From contig CAZEQK010000011.1 of the NCBI GenBank assembly GCA_964514395.1, positions 15,194-79,193 on the forward strand: 64,000 nt of DNA. The letters run 5' to 3'. Shown here in pieces: positions 15,918-24,211 of the stretch. This stretch comes from CAZEQK01 sp964514395. Lineage in GTDB: Bacteria; Bacillota; Bacilli; Tepidibacillales; Tepidibacillaceae. Each line of letters begins with the position of its first letter. The stretch's first letter is position 1. The position numbers and the translations under genes are program-made. The notes below the pieces were generated by a model. That model made no database searches. It was not told where the DNA came from and worked only from the letters and a program-made list of their open reading frames with translations.

Positions 15918-17570
15918 ATGGAATTTTCAGGTCTAAACCGAGAACAATATATAAAAAAGATGGAAACAGAACAATTAGATGTCTTGATTATTGGTGGCGG
16001 TATAACAGGTGCAGGTATCGCTTTAGATGCGATGCTTCGTGGTTTAAAGGTTGGACTTGTTGAAATGCAGGATTTTTCCGCAGGTACTTCAAGTCGTTCC
16101 ACAAAATTAGTTCATGGTGGGCTTAGATACTTAAAGCAATTTGACGTGAAGATAGTTGCTGAGGTAGGAAAGGAACGAGCGATTGTTTATGAGAATGCGC
16201 CACATGTTACAAGCCCAGAGTGGATGATGCTTCCTTTCTACAAGGGTGGAACATTTGGTAAATGGTCTACTTCGTTTGGATTGAAAATTTATGATTTTTT
16301 AGCAGGTGTCAAAAAAAATGAGAGACGCTATATGCTTAATAAAGTAGAAACATTAAGAAGGGAGCCATTATTAAAGGAAGATGGGTTAATTGGAAGTGGT
16401 GTCTATGTTGAATACAAAACAGATGATGCAAGATTGACGATTGAAGCATTAAAAAAAGCGGTTGAATTAGGAGCAAATGCAGTAAATTATACTAAGGTTG
16501 AAGAATTTATATATGAAGAGAAAAGGGTGATTGGTGTATTGATGAAGGATGAATTAACTTCTAAAATACACCGATTATATGCCAAAAAAATTATTAATGC
16601 AACAGGAGTCTGGGTGGACCACTTACGAGAGAAAGATCATTCAAAAAAAGGTAAAGATTTAATCCGAACAAAAGGGGTACACCTTGTTTTTGATCAAAAA
16701 CGCTTACCATTAAAATCAGCAATTTATTTTGATACAAATGATGGACGAATGATATTTGCTATTCCTAGAGAAGGGAAAACCTATGTTGGGACAACAGATA
16801 CATTGTATCAAGGGAGTCTTTCTCATCCAAGAATGTTAATGTCAGATCGTGACTATTTATTACATGCTATTCATTCTATTTTTCCATCTTTAAAGCTAAC
16901 TAAAGAGGATATCGAATCAAACTGGGCAGGAATAAGAGCTTTAGTTCATGAAGAAGGAAAAGCTCCATCAGAGATATCAAGAAGAGATGAGGTTTTTATT
17001 TCAAATTCTGGATTAATTTCAATAGCTGGAGGAAAATTAACTGGCTACCGAAAAATGGCAGAAGAAATAGTAGACACAGTGACAGATATGTTTAAAAAAG
17101 AGGAAGGAAGGCTTTTTAAACCAAATCAATCCATAAACACACCACTATCTGGAGGAAATGTTGGGGGCTCAGCAGGATTCTCCACCTTTATTTCCGAAAA
17201 AGTATCTAAGGGAGTGAAGCTTGGTCTAACAAATGAAGAAGCACTAAAATTAATTCATCGATATGGGTCAAATGTTGATGGGCTGTTCCATTTAATTAAA
17301 CACAAAGATAAGCAGCTATCCGATGACCTATCTGTATTTATCTATGCCACGCTTGTTTATGGGATTGAACAGGAAATGGTGATAACACCAGTGGATTATT
17401 TTCTAAGGCGTACAGGTTTATTACTATTTGACCGTAATTCTGTTATAATATGGAAAGATAAGGTTATTTCCTTTATGGCAGATTATTATAAATGGGATGA
17501 AGCAACAAAGAAAGGTTATTCTGAAGAGCTAGAACAGGAATTAAGATATAGTATTCATCCCCATGAATAA
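15918..17570 (+). CDS. glpD: Aerobic-type glycerol-3-phosphate dehydrogenase
   Basis: FAD-dependent, membrane-associated oxidation of sn-glycerol 3-phosphate to dihydroxyacetone phosphate, passing electrons to quinone. About 550 residues. The FAD-binding motif is VLIIGGGITGAGIALDA near residue 22, followed by the family block AGTSSRSTKLVHGGLRYLKQ; a second block is FAIPREGKTYVGTTDT and a third is ISIAGGKLTGYRKMAEE. The start at 15918 has AAAGGA about 8 nt upstream; ATGs at 15909 and 15912 lack this. It is followed 17 bp later by glpK. The order glpD-glpK differs from B. subtilis glpF-glpK-glpD, and no glycerol facilitator is adjacent. Confidence 0.93.
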   Translation: MEFSGLNREQYIKKMETEQLDVLIIGGGITGAGIALDAMLRGLKVGLVEMQDFSAGTSSRSTKLVHGGLRYLKQFDVKIVAEVGKERAIVYENAPHVTSPEWMMLPFYKGGTFGKWSTSFGLKIYDFLAGVKKNERRYMLNKVETLRREPLLKEDGLIGSGVYVEYKTDDARLTIEALKKAVELGANAVNYTKVEEFIYEEKRVIGVLMKDELTSKIHRLYAKKIINATGVWVDHLREKDHSKKGKDLIRTKGVHLVFDQKRLPLKSAIYFDTNDGRMIFAIPREGKTYVGTTDTLYQGSLSHPRMLMSDRDYLLHAIHSIFPSLKLTKEDIESNWAGIRALVHEEGKAPSEISRRDEVFISNSGLISIAGGKLTGYRKMAEEIVDTVTDMFKKEEGRLFKPNQSINTPLSGGNVGGSAGFSTFISEKVSKGVKLGLTNEEALKLIHRYGSNVDGLFHLIKHKDKQLSDDLSVFIYATLVYGIEQEMVITPVDYFLRRTGLLLFDRNSVIIWKDKVISFMADYYKWDEATKKGYSEELEQELRYSIHPHE

Positions 17571-17587
17571 GAACATAGGAGGGGACT

Positions 17588-19093
17588 ATGAACCAAGAAA
17601 AATATGTTTTAGCCTTAGATCAAGGAACAACTAGTTCACGGGCGATGCTTGTCAATAAAAAAGGTCATATCATCGCGATGACTCAAAGAGAATTTGCTCA
17701 ATATTATCCACAGCCTGGATGGGTTGAGCATGATGCTGATGAAATTTGGGGATCCATCCTTGCGGTATTGGGGCAGCTATTTGGGAAATATAGCATAAAT
17801 CCTGAACAAATTGCTGGTATTGGTATTACAAATCAACGTGAAACGACAATTGTTTGGGATAAAAATACAGGTGAACCAGTTCATCATGCAATTGTATGGC
17901 AAAGTAGGCAATCCGCATATATATGCGATGAATTAATAAAAAATGGAAAAGAAGAAATGGTTAGAGATAAAACAGGGCTTGTGATCGATGCTTATTTTTC
18001 AGGTACTAAGATAAAATGGATACTTGACCATGTAAAAGGAGCAAGGGAAAAGGCAGAAAATGGAGATCTTTTATTTGGAACAATTGATACATGGTTGATT
18101 TGGAAGTTAAGTGGTGGCAATATTCATGTAACCGATTATTCTAACGCATCAAGAACGATGCTATTTAATATACATAACTTAAGCTGGGATGAAGAATTGT
18201 TGCAGATGCTTGATATACCGAAATCTATGCTTCCTGATGTTCGTTCTTCCTCTGAAGTATATGGGAAAACAGTAACCTATCATTTCTTTGGTAAAGAGAT
18301 ACCAATTGCAGGGATTGCTGGCGATCAACAAGCTGCGCTTTTTGGACAGGGATGCTTTGAAAAAGGAATGGCAAAAAACACATATGGTACGGGTTGTTTT
18401 ATGTTAATGAATACAGGTGATAGAGCAGTAAAGTCAAAGCATGGATTATTAACAACCATCGCATGGGGAATCAATGGCAAAGTTGAATATGCATTAGAAG
18501 GAAGTATTTTTATAGCTGGAGCTGCTGTTCAATGGCTACGTGACGGGTTGAAAATTATAAAATCGGCTCCACAATCAGAAGAGATAGCTAGCAAAGTAAT
18601 GTCTAGTGAAGGAGTATATGTGGTACCAGCTTTTACAGGGTTAGGTGCACCTTATTGGAATATGGACGCAAGGGGAAGTATATTTGGAATCACTCGTGGT
18701 ACAACAGGAGAACATTTAGTAAGGGCTACTTTAGAATCCTTAGCTTTCCAAACAAGGGATGTGTTATCTAGTATGAAAGCAGATTCTGGTATTCAATTGA
18801 GTACACTAAGAGTAGATGGAGGTGCAGTTAAAAATAATTTATTAATGCAATTCCAAGCAGATATATTAGATGTGCCTGTTGAAAAAGCCATGATAAATGA
18901 GACAACAGCCCTTGGTGCAGCATTTCTTGCAGGGCTTGCGACTGGGTTTTGGGATGATCAAGATGAAATTAAACATTATTTAAGCATTGAAGATACCTAT
19001 CATGTAAGAATGGAAAAAGAGGAAAGAGAAAAGCTTTATCAAGGTTGGAAAAGGGCTGTCGCTAGTACGATTCATTGGAGTAAAAATAAATAA
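17588..19093 (+). CDS. glpK: Glycerol kinase
   Basis: ATP-dependent phosphorylation of glycerol, 501 residues, the usual length. The FGGY-kinase phosphate motif ALDQGTTSSRAML starts the protein, glycerol-contacting residues lie in GIGITNQRETTIVWDK, the activation loop has NTYGTGCFMLMNTG, and TLRVDGGAVKNNLLMQF matches FGGY signature 2. A strong AGGAGGGGA site precedes the ATG. It is in an operon with glpD and is terminated by the hairpin at 19118. In Firmicutes this enzyme is usually activated by HPr phosphorylation of a His in the KxxHGLLTT region; here SKHGLLTTIAWG retains that His. Confidence 0.95.
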   Translation: MNQEKYVLALDQGTTSSRAMLVNKKGHIIAMTQREFAQYYPQPGWVEHDADEIWGSILAVLGQLFGKYSINPEQIAGIGITNQRETTIVWDKNTGEPVHHAIVWQSRQSAYICDELIKNGKEEMVRDKTGLVIDAYFSGTKIKWILDHVKGAREKAENGDLLFGTIDTWLIWKLSGGNIHVTDYSNASRTMLFNIHNLSWDEELLQMLDIPKSMLPDVRSSSEVYGKTVTYHFFGKEIPIAGIAGDQQAALFGQGCFEKGMAKNTYGTGCFMLMNTGDRAVKSKHGLLTTIAWGINGKVEYALEGSIFIAGAAVQWLRDGLKIIKSAPQSEEIASKVMSSEGVYVVPAFTGLGAPYWNMDARGSIFGITRGTTGEHLVRATLESLAFQTRDVLSSMKADSGIQLSTLRVDGGAVKNNLLMQFQADILDVPVEKAMINETTALGAAFLAGLATGFWDDQDEIKHYLSIEDTYHVRMEKEEREKLYQGWKRAVASTIHWSKNK

Positions 19094-19117
19094 AACTCAA
19101 GATTTATTCTGATATTT

Positions 19118-19160
19118 AATCGGTTTTCAAAAAGATGTTGTTTGAGAATCGATTTTTTTT
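19118..19160 (+). terminator. Intrinsic terminator after glpK
   Basis: A 14-bp stem with two G-U pairs (19118-19131 with 19141-19154), a 9-nt loop, and eight T. The remaining stretch to 19317 shows nothing recognisable. Confidence 0.82.
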
Positions 19161-19317
19161 ATATCACTTAATACAACCAATGAAAAAAGATTAGGATTTA
19201 GAAAGAATTATTCTTATTTTGGAACAATGAGGCCAAAAGAGATTAGTATTATTATGCCTGTAAACAGTAGTAATTATGTTTATTAAGAAAATAAAATTTA
19301 TTTTTATCATTTAATAC

Positions 19318-19346
19318 TTGATTCAATGAATAAAGTAAGTTATGAT
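19318..19346 (+). promoter_or_regulatory. Sigma-A-like promoter of the first sugar operon
   Basis: TTGATT (19318-19323), a 17-nt spacer, TATGAT (19341-19346), 33 bp before the ROK regulator start. Confidence 0.55.
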
Positions 19347-19379
19347 TTATTTAAATAATAATAAAAATTGGTGGTTGTG

Positions 19380-20615
19380 ATGGAAAATTTAAGAATAGGA
19401 AATAAACAATTAATTAAAGATATCAACCGTTCTTTAGTAATAGATCATATTCGTAACCATGGGCCTATTAGTAGAACGGATATATCAAAAAAAACAAAAT
19501 TAGGACTTTCTACTGTAACGAACATCATTGATGAACTGATAAGTAGTGACTTGGTTTTTGAAATCGGAGAAGCTAGCTCCAGTGGTGGGAGGCGTCCAAT
19601 CTTACTTGAGTTTAATGATGGGTATGGTTATACCATTGGTATAAAGATTGAGGAAAATCACCTTATTTTAGCATTGACTAATTTAAAAGCGGAAATGTTA
19701 AATAAGAAAATCCTATCCTTTAATAAAGGGGAAAAACAGGAAGTCGTAGTTGGATTAATTATTGATGGAATAAAAGAACTTATGAACGAATTCGATCAAT
19801 TTAAAAAAGAATTATTAGGAATAGGTATTGCAGTTTCAGGACTTATTAATGGACAAAAAGGAACTGTTATTCGTTCGTCTTTACTTGGCTGGGATAAAGT
19901 TAATTTAAGCGAAAAAATAGAGGCAGAATTTAAGGTACCTGTTTTTGTGGACAATGATGTAAACGCTTATACTTTAGCAGAATTATCAATGGGGTATGGA
20001 AAAACGCTTGATAATTTTATTTGTATATCTATAGGAGCGGGTATTGGTGCAGGGATTGTTATTGACAAAAAGATGTATTTTGGGAAATTTGGTGGAGCGG
20101 GTGAAGTTGGTCATTCCATCATTCAAATTAATGGCTATCAGTGTCATTGTGGCCAATCAGGTTGTTTGGAAATGTATGCATCTGAAAAATTTTTAATAAA
20201 GGAAGGTAATTTTTTATTAGCTCAATTTAGTCATTCTGAATTAAAGGATAAGGATTTTACCTTCGAAAATGTATATAATGCGTCTTTAAAAAGAGATTCT
20301 TTGGCACTAGAGCTATTTAGAAAATTGGGGGAATACCTTGGTATCGGTTTTATAAATATCATAAATAGCTTTAACCCAGAAACGATTATCTTAATAGGTG
20401 AAGGCATGATAGCTAAAGATTTTTTTCTTCCCTATGCAATCGAGAGCGCAAAACAAAACTTCTTTTCAAAAGCAGATTGCAATACTAATTTTTATATTTC
20501 AGAACTGGGTGATGATGCGTGGGTGAGGGGAGCTGCGTTATTAGCGATTAATCACTTATTTCCTGATCCGATTTATAAAAATAATTTAACTAATTCTTTA
20601 AATATAACAACTTAA
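19380..20615 (+). CDS. ROK-family transcriptional regulator
   Basis: 411 residues: an N-terminal MarR-like winged helix (GPISRTDISKKTKLGLSTVTNI, about residues 26-48) fused to a ROK sugar-kinase-like domain. The ROK domain has FVDNDVNAYTLAELSMG, the SIGAGIGAGIVID phosphate motif, and the zinc site HSIIQINGYQCHCGQSGCLE. Such XylR/NagC-type repressors bind DNA in the absence of a sugar ligand. The start at 19380 has GGTGG nearby. It is directly followed by a sugar ABC importer, whose genes it probably controls together with itself. Confidence 0.88.
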   Translation: MENLRIGNKQLIKDINRSLVIDHIRNHGPISRTDISKKTKLGLSTVTNIIDELISSDLVFEIGEASSSGGRRPILLEFNDGYGYTIGIKIEENHLILALTNLKAEMLNKKILSFNKGEKQEVVVGLIIDGIKELMNEFDQFKKELLGIGIAVSGLINGQKGTVIRSSLLGWDKVNLSEKIEAEFKVPVFVDNDVNAYTLAELSMGYGKTLDNFICISIGAGIGAGIVIDKKMYFGKFGGAGEVGHSIIQINGYQCHCGQSGCLEMYASEKFLIKEGNFLLAQFSHSELKDKDFTFENVYNASLKRDSLALELFRKLGEYLGIGFINIINSFNPETIILIGEGMIAKDFFLPYAIESAKQNFFSKADCNTNFYISELGDDAWVRGAALLAINHLFPDPIYKNNLTNSLNITT

Positions 20616-20633
20616 TGGAGATGGGGATTTTAA

Positions 20634-21518
20634 ATGGTAGGAAATAAAGGATGGAAAAAAATGATGGTAATAGGGTTATTCCTTTTACCGAATTTAATCG
20701 GCTTTTTATTTTTTACTGGCTTACCTATAGTTGCTTCTTTTGTACTCAGTTTTACTAAATGGGATCTACTATCAAAGCCGGATTTTATAGGTTTTAAGAA
20801 TTACATAAACCTATTAAGTGATGAAAACTTCTGGAGCGCATTTAAACATACAATGATATTTATCATTGGGTATTTACCTACAGTAATGGTCATATCTCTT
20901 GGCATCGCATTAATACTTAATCAACGGATTAGGTTTAAAATATTTTATCGTGCCGCCTATTTTATACCTGTAATAACATCTTGGGTAGCAGTGTCATTGA
21001 TATGGAAGTGGCTATTAAACCCAACATACGGTCTCGTTAATTATTTTCTATCATGGTTTGGTATAACTGGGCCTGCTTGGCTGCAAGATCCGTCTTGGGC
21101 GATGGTAGGAATCATATTAACAAGCGTATGGAAGGATGTTGGATTTGTGATGGTATTATATCTGGCAGGACTTCAAGGTATTCCGGAAAGCTACTATGAG
21201 GCAGCTGATATGGACGGAGCAAATCCCATTCAAAAGTTTTGGAATATTACTTTACCATTATTAGCGCCAACCACGTTTTTTGTTCTGGTTATTTCACTTA
21301 TTAATTCCTTCCAAGTATTCGATCAAGTGATGATCATGACAGGGGGTGGACCTGCTGGTTCAACAACTGTAATGGTGCAGCAAATATATAATCATGCCTT
21401 TCGATATAGCCAGATGGGATATGCTTCTGCGGCTTCATGGATATTATTCTTCTTTGTATTTATAGTAACCGTAGTCCAAATGAAATTACAAAAAAGGTGG
21501 GTAGATTATGGTCAATAA
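20634..21518 (+). CDS. Sugar ABC transporter permease (MalF type)
   Basis: 294-residue permease of the carbohydrate-uptake CUT1 family with six transmembrane helices. The EAA loop facing the ATPase is YYEAADMDGANPIQKFWNITLP. It overlaps the next permease gene by 11 bp. There is no ATP-binding subunit in the operon, as is usual for Bacillales CUT1 systems served by MsmX. The likely cargo is an alpha-glucan oligosaccharide, judging from the glycosidases downstream. Confidence 0.9.
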   Translation: MVGNKGWKKMMVIGLFLLPNLIGFLFFTGLPIVASFVLSFTKWDLLSKPDFIGFKNYINLLSDENFWSAFKHTMIFIIGYLPTVMVISLGIALILNQRIRFKIFYRAAYFIPVITSWVAVSLIWKWLLNPTYGLVNYFLSWFGITGPAWLQDPSWAMVGIILTSVWKDVGFVMVLYLAGLQGIPESYYEAADMDGANPIQKFWNITLPLLAPTTFFVLVISLINSFQVFDQVMIMTGGGPAGSTTVMVQQIYNHAFRYSQMGYASAASWILFFFVFIVTVVQMKLQKRWVDYGQ

Positions 21519-22371
21519 TAACAAGCGTACAAACACAAAAAAATCTGTATTTATTCCACTCTTTAAAAAAGTACTGTTTTACTCGCTTCTATCCTTAGGA
21601 GCTTTGATCATGATTATTCCTTTCGTTTGGATGCTTTCAACTTCCTTTAAGACAAGTGGAACCACAATGGTTTTTCCACCTCAATTTATTCCAGATAAAA
21701 TAAATCTAGAAAACTATAAGAAGGTTGCAGATGTATTTCCGATAGGAAAATTTTTCTTTAATAGTTTCATAGTTGCTATCGTCTCAACTGTAGGGCAATT
21801 ATTAACCTCTTCAATGGCAGCATATGCCTTTGCGCGGCTCAAATTTAGGGGTAGAGATGTCATATTTTTAATCTATTTGGCCACTTTAATGGTTCCGATG
21901 CAGGTAACCATGACACCACAATTTATACTTATGAAATATCTAGGATGGCTTAACTCATATCAGGGTTTAATCGTTCCTGGTATATTTAATGCCTTTGGAA
22001 CATTTTTATTACGACAATTCTTTTTAACCATTCCTGAGTCGTTAGAAGAAGCAGCATTTATCGATGGGGCTAGTCACTTTCGTGTATATTGGCAAATCAT
22101 TTTACCAGTGGCGAAACCCGCCTTAGCTACACTTTCTGTATTTGGCTTTATGCAATCCTGGAATAACTTTTTATGGCCTTTGATCATAGTTAGCCATAAA
22201 AAAATGATGACATTGCCGCTAGGATTATCCATACTTCAAGGGAGATGGGAAACCAATTGGAATCTGATGATGGCTGGAGTTGTCATAAGTATAATACCAG
22301 TTTTAGCAGTTTATCTATTTGCCCAAAAATACTTTATTCGTGGAATCACTTTAAGTGGGCTAAAAGAATAA
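21508..22371 (+). CDS. Sugar ABC transporter permease (MalG type)
   Basis: 287 residues, six predicted helices, with the EAA motif EEAAFIDGASHFRVYWQIILP. The first residues are basic, then KVLFYSLLSLGALIMIIPFVWML forms helix 1. Translation is coupled to the upstream permease by an 11-bp overlap. A structured repeat begins immediately after its stop codon and separates it from the binding-protein gene. Confidence 0.9.
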   Translation: MVNNNKRTNTKKSVFIPLFKKVLFYSLLSLGALIMIIPFVWMLSTSFKTSGTTMVFPPQFIPDKINLENYKKVADVFPIGKFFFNSFIVAIVSTVGQLLTSSMAAYAFARLKFRGRDVIFLIYLATLMVPMQVTMTPQFILMKYLGWLNSYQGLIVPGIFNAFGTFLLRQFFLTIPESLEEAAFIDGASHFRVYWQIILPVAKPALATLSVFGFMQSWNNFLWPLIIVSHKKMMTLPLGLSILQGRWETNWNLMMAGVVISIIPVLAVYLFAQKYFIRGITLSGLKE

Positions 22372-22548
22372 ATAAAGAAGACTTGATTCAGATGGATTTT
22401 TTTATTTCCACCTGAACATTAGCTCCCATAAGGCACAAGTCACACTAAATGCTAAAGCATTAAGTTGTACTATGCCAGTTTTATTTCGAGGGATGGTAAC
22501 AACTTCCTTTTACGATGTTGAAGAGGGAGCTTATTGAAACCAAGATAA
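22372..22548 (+). repeat. Structured dispersed repeat, copy 1
   Basis: About 177 bp closely resembling copy 2 at 23947 and, in its last 75 bp, copy 3 at 38708. It can form three hairpins: a 5' stem around a T-rich loop (22385-22415), a central one around AATGCTAAAGCATT, and a 3' stem near 22502-22530. In the 3' stem this copy differs from copy 2 by changes that keep pairing as G-U. It starts right at the permease stop codon. No coding frame is conserved. Family not recognised. Confidence 0.7.
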
Positions 22549-22632
22549 TTTTTTTAGGAGGTGGTTTAACCACTAGATAGGATACTTAGTGTGTAAGAGG
22601 GTATTGTTTGAAAAATAAAAGGGGGTATTTTG

Positions 22633-23901
22633 ATGAAAAAAGCTATTATATGGTTAGCTATTCTTTCGATGATTATTATTGTTTTTTCAGGCTGTGGGGC
22701 CAATACAAGTAAAGATGTGACAGGTACAAAAGATGTAACCATTCATTATTTCACTTTTTCACCTGGAGATACACATGAAAAAGATTTACAAGCAATGATT
22801 AAAGCATTTGAAGAACAAAATTCACATATAAAAGTAGAATATGAAATGGCAGCATACAATGACTATTTCACAAAATTACAAACACAAATTGCTGGTGATG
22901 AAGAAGCTGATACCTTTGAGCTTAATTACGAAAATTTCGTAAGCTATGCAGCTAAAGATGCACTACTTGATCTTGATTCATTAATAAAAGCGGATACATC
23001 CTTTGATTCTAGCAAAATAAATAAAAGAGCCTTAGAAGCATTTCAATATAATGGTAAGCAATATGGAATGGTTGAAAGCTTTTCAAACGTAGTGTTATTT
23101 TATAATAAGGACTTATTTGATGCAAAAAAAGTAGCATATCCTCAACCTGATTGGACATGGCAGGATGAATTAAAAGCTGCTGAGAAACTTACAGATAAAG
23201 ATAAAGGAATTTGGGGTACCTATTCACCAATTCAGTTCTGGGAGTTTTATAAAACGATTGCACAAAACGGTGGAAGTATTTTTAATAAAGACAATACAAA
23301 AGTTACAATAAATAGTCCACAAAACGTAGAAACCTTACAATGGATGGTTGATAAAATCAATAAATACCATGTAACACCAACTGATAAAGAAATGTCAGGA
23401 CAAGCTAATGAAGATTTATTTAAAGCAGGAAAAATAGCAATGCTTAGATCAGGAATCTGGATGTTTGGCTCCTTTAAAGATGCTCCGTTTAATTGGGATA
23501 TAGCTTTAGAGCCAGGTAATACTCAGAAAGCTCATCATTTCTTTGCAAATGGTTTAGCTATCTCTAAAAACACAAAACATCCTGAAGCTGCTTGGAAATG
23601 GATTCAATTTATGAGTGCTAGTAAAGAAGCTGCTAAGATTCGTGTAGACTCATCCTGGGAATTACCTGCTGTTAATGACCCAGCTTTAGTTAACGCTTAT
23701 TTAGAACAAACACCACCAGCTAGTCGTCAAGTGGTATTCGATGCGTTAAATTCTTTGGTGGTTCCACCTGTTATTGAAAAAGAAAATGAAATGACAGATA
23801 TGATTGGAAAAGAATTAGATAAAGTAAAATTAGCTGAAGAAACGCCAAAACAAGCCTTAGATAATCTTCAAATAAAACTAGAAGACTTAATTAAGAAGTA
23901 A
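22633..23901 (+). CDS. Sugar ABC transporter substrate-binding lipoprotein
   Basis: 422 residues. The N-terminus MKKAIIWLAILSMIIIVFSGCG is a lipoprotein signal with lipobox FSGC. The mature part is a type 1 (MalE-like) solute-binding fold: HYFTFSPGDTHEKDLQ, VVLFYNKDLFDAKK, and the C-terminal HPEAAWKWIQFMSASKEAAK are typical of CUT1 binding proteins. The ATG at 22633 follows GGGGG; a TTG 3 nt upstream is possible. The order permease-permease-binding protein with an intervening structured repeat is unusual, since the binding protein normally comes first. Confidence 0.9.
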   Translation: MKKAIIWLAILSMIIIVFSGCGANTSKDVTGTKDVTIHYFTFSPGDTHEKDLQAMIKAFEEQNSHIKVEYEMAAYNDYFTKLQTQIAGDEEADTFELNYENFVSYAAKDALLDLDSLIKADTSFDSSKINKRALEAFQYNGKQYGMVESFSNVVLFYNKDLFDAKKVAYPQPDWTWQDELKAAEKLTDKDKGIWGTYSPIQFWEFYKTIAQNGGSIFNKDNTKVTINSPQNVETLQWMVDKINKYHVTPTDKEMSGQANEDLFKAGKIAMLRSGIWMFGSFKDAPFNWDIALEPGNTQKAHHFFANGLAISKNTKHPEAAWKWIQFMSASKEAAKIRVDSSWELPAVNDPALVNAYLEQTPPASRQVVFDALNSLVVPPVIEKENEMTDMIGKELDKVKLAEETPKQALDNLQIKLEDLIKK

Positions 23902-23946
23902 ACGATTAATCTTCAGATAGAATTAGAACTAATTTAAAAAGAGACG

Positions 23947-24124
23947 ATAAAGAAGACTTGGTTCAGATGGAGTTTTTTATCTCCACCTGAACCTTAGCAC
24001 CCATAGGGCACAAGTCACACTAAATGCTAAAGCATTAAGTTGTGCTATGCCGGCCTTATTTCGAGGATGGTAACAACTCCCTCTTATGGTGTTGAAGAGG
24101 GAGTCTTGTTGAAACCGAAGATAA
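23947..24124 (+). repeat. Structured dispersed repeat, copy 2
   Basis: About 178 bp; accounts for most of the non-coding gap 23902-24211. Hairpins: 13-bp stem with one mismatch (23960-23972 with 23981-23993), GGCACAA...TTGTGC with inner AATGC/GCATT, and a perfect 10-bp stem ACTCCCTCTT (24076-24085) with AAGAGGGAGT (24095-24104). It ends like the other copies at GTTGAAACCGAAGATAA. Confidence 0.72.
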
Positions 24125-24211
24125 AACCAGGAAAAAGAGAGCATCGCTCCCTTTTTCCACTTTTTTAACAAAAACTATATGATTTTAATAGACTAGGAAA
24201 GAGAGAAAACA

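Noticed and set aside
22372..24124. Repeat copies as a two-unit CRISPR array or as intact insertion sequences
   Set aside because: Units are about 177 bp, only two to three copies, spaced by a full gene, with no short spacer pattern and no transposase frame.
23977..24171. Minus-strand 64-residue ORF across repeat copy 2
   Set aside because: The same frame is not kept open in copies 1 and 3, and no ribosome site is present; the region is better explained as structured RNA.
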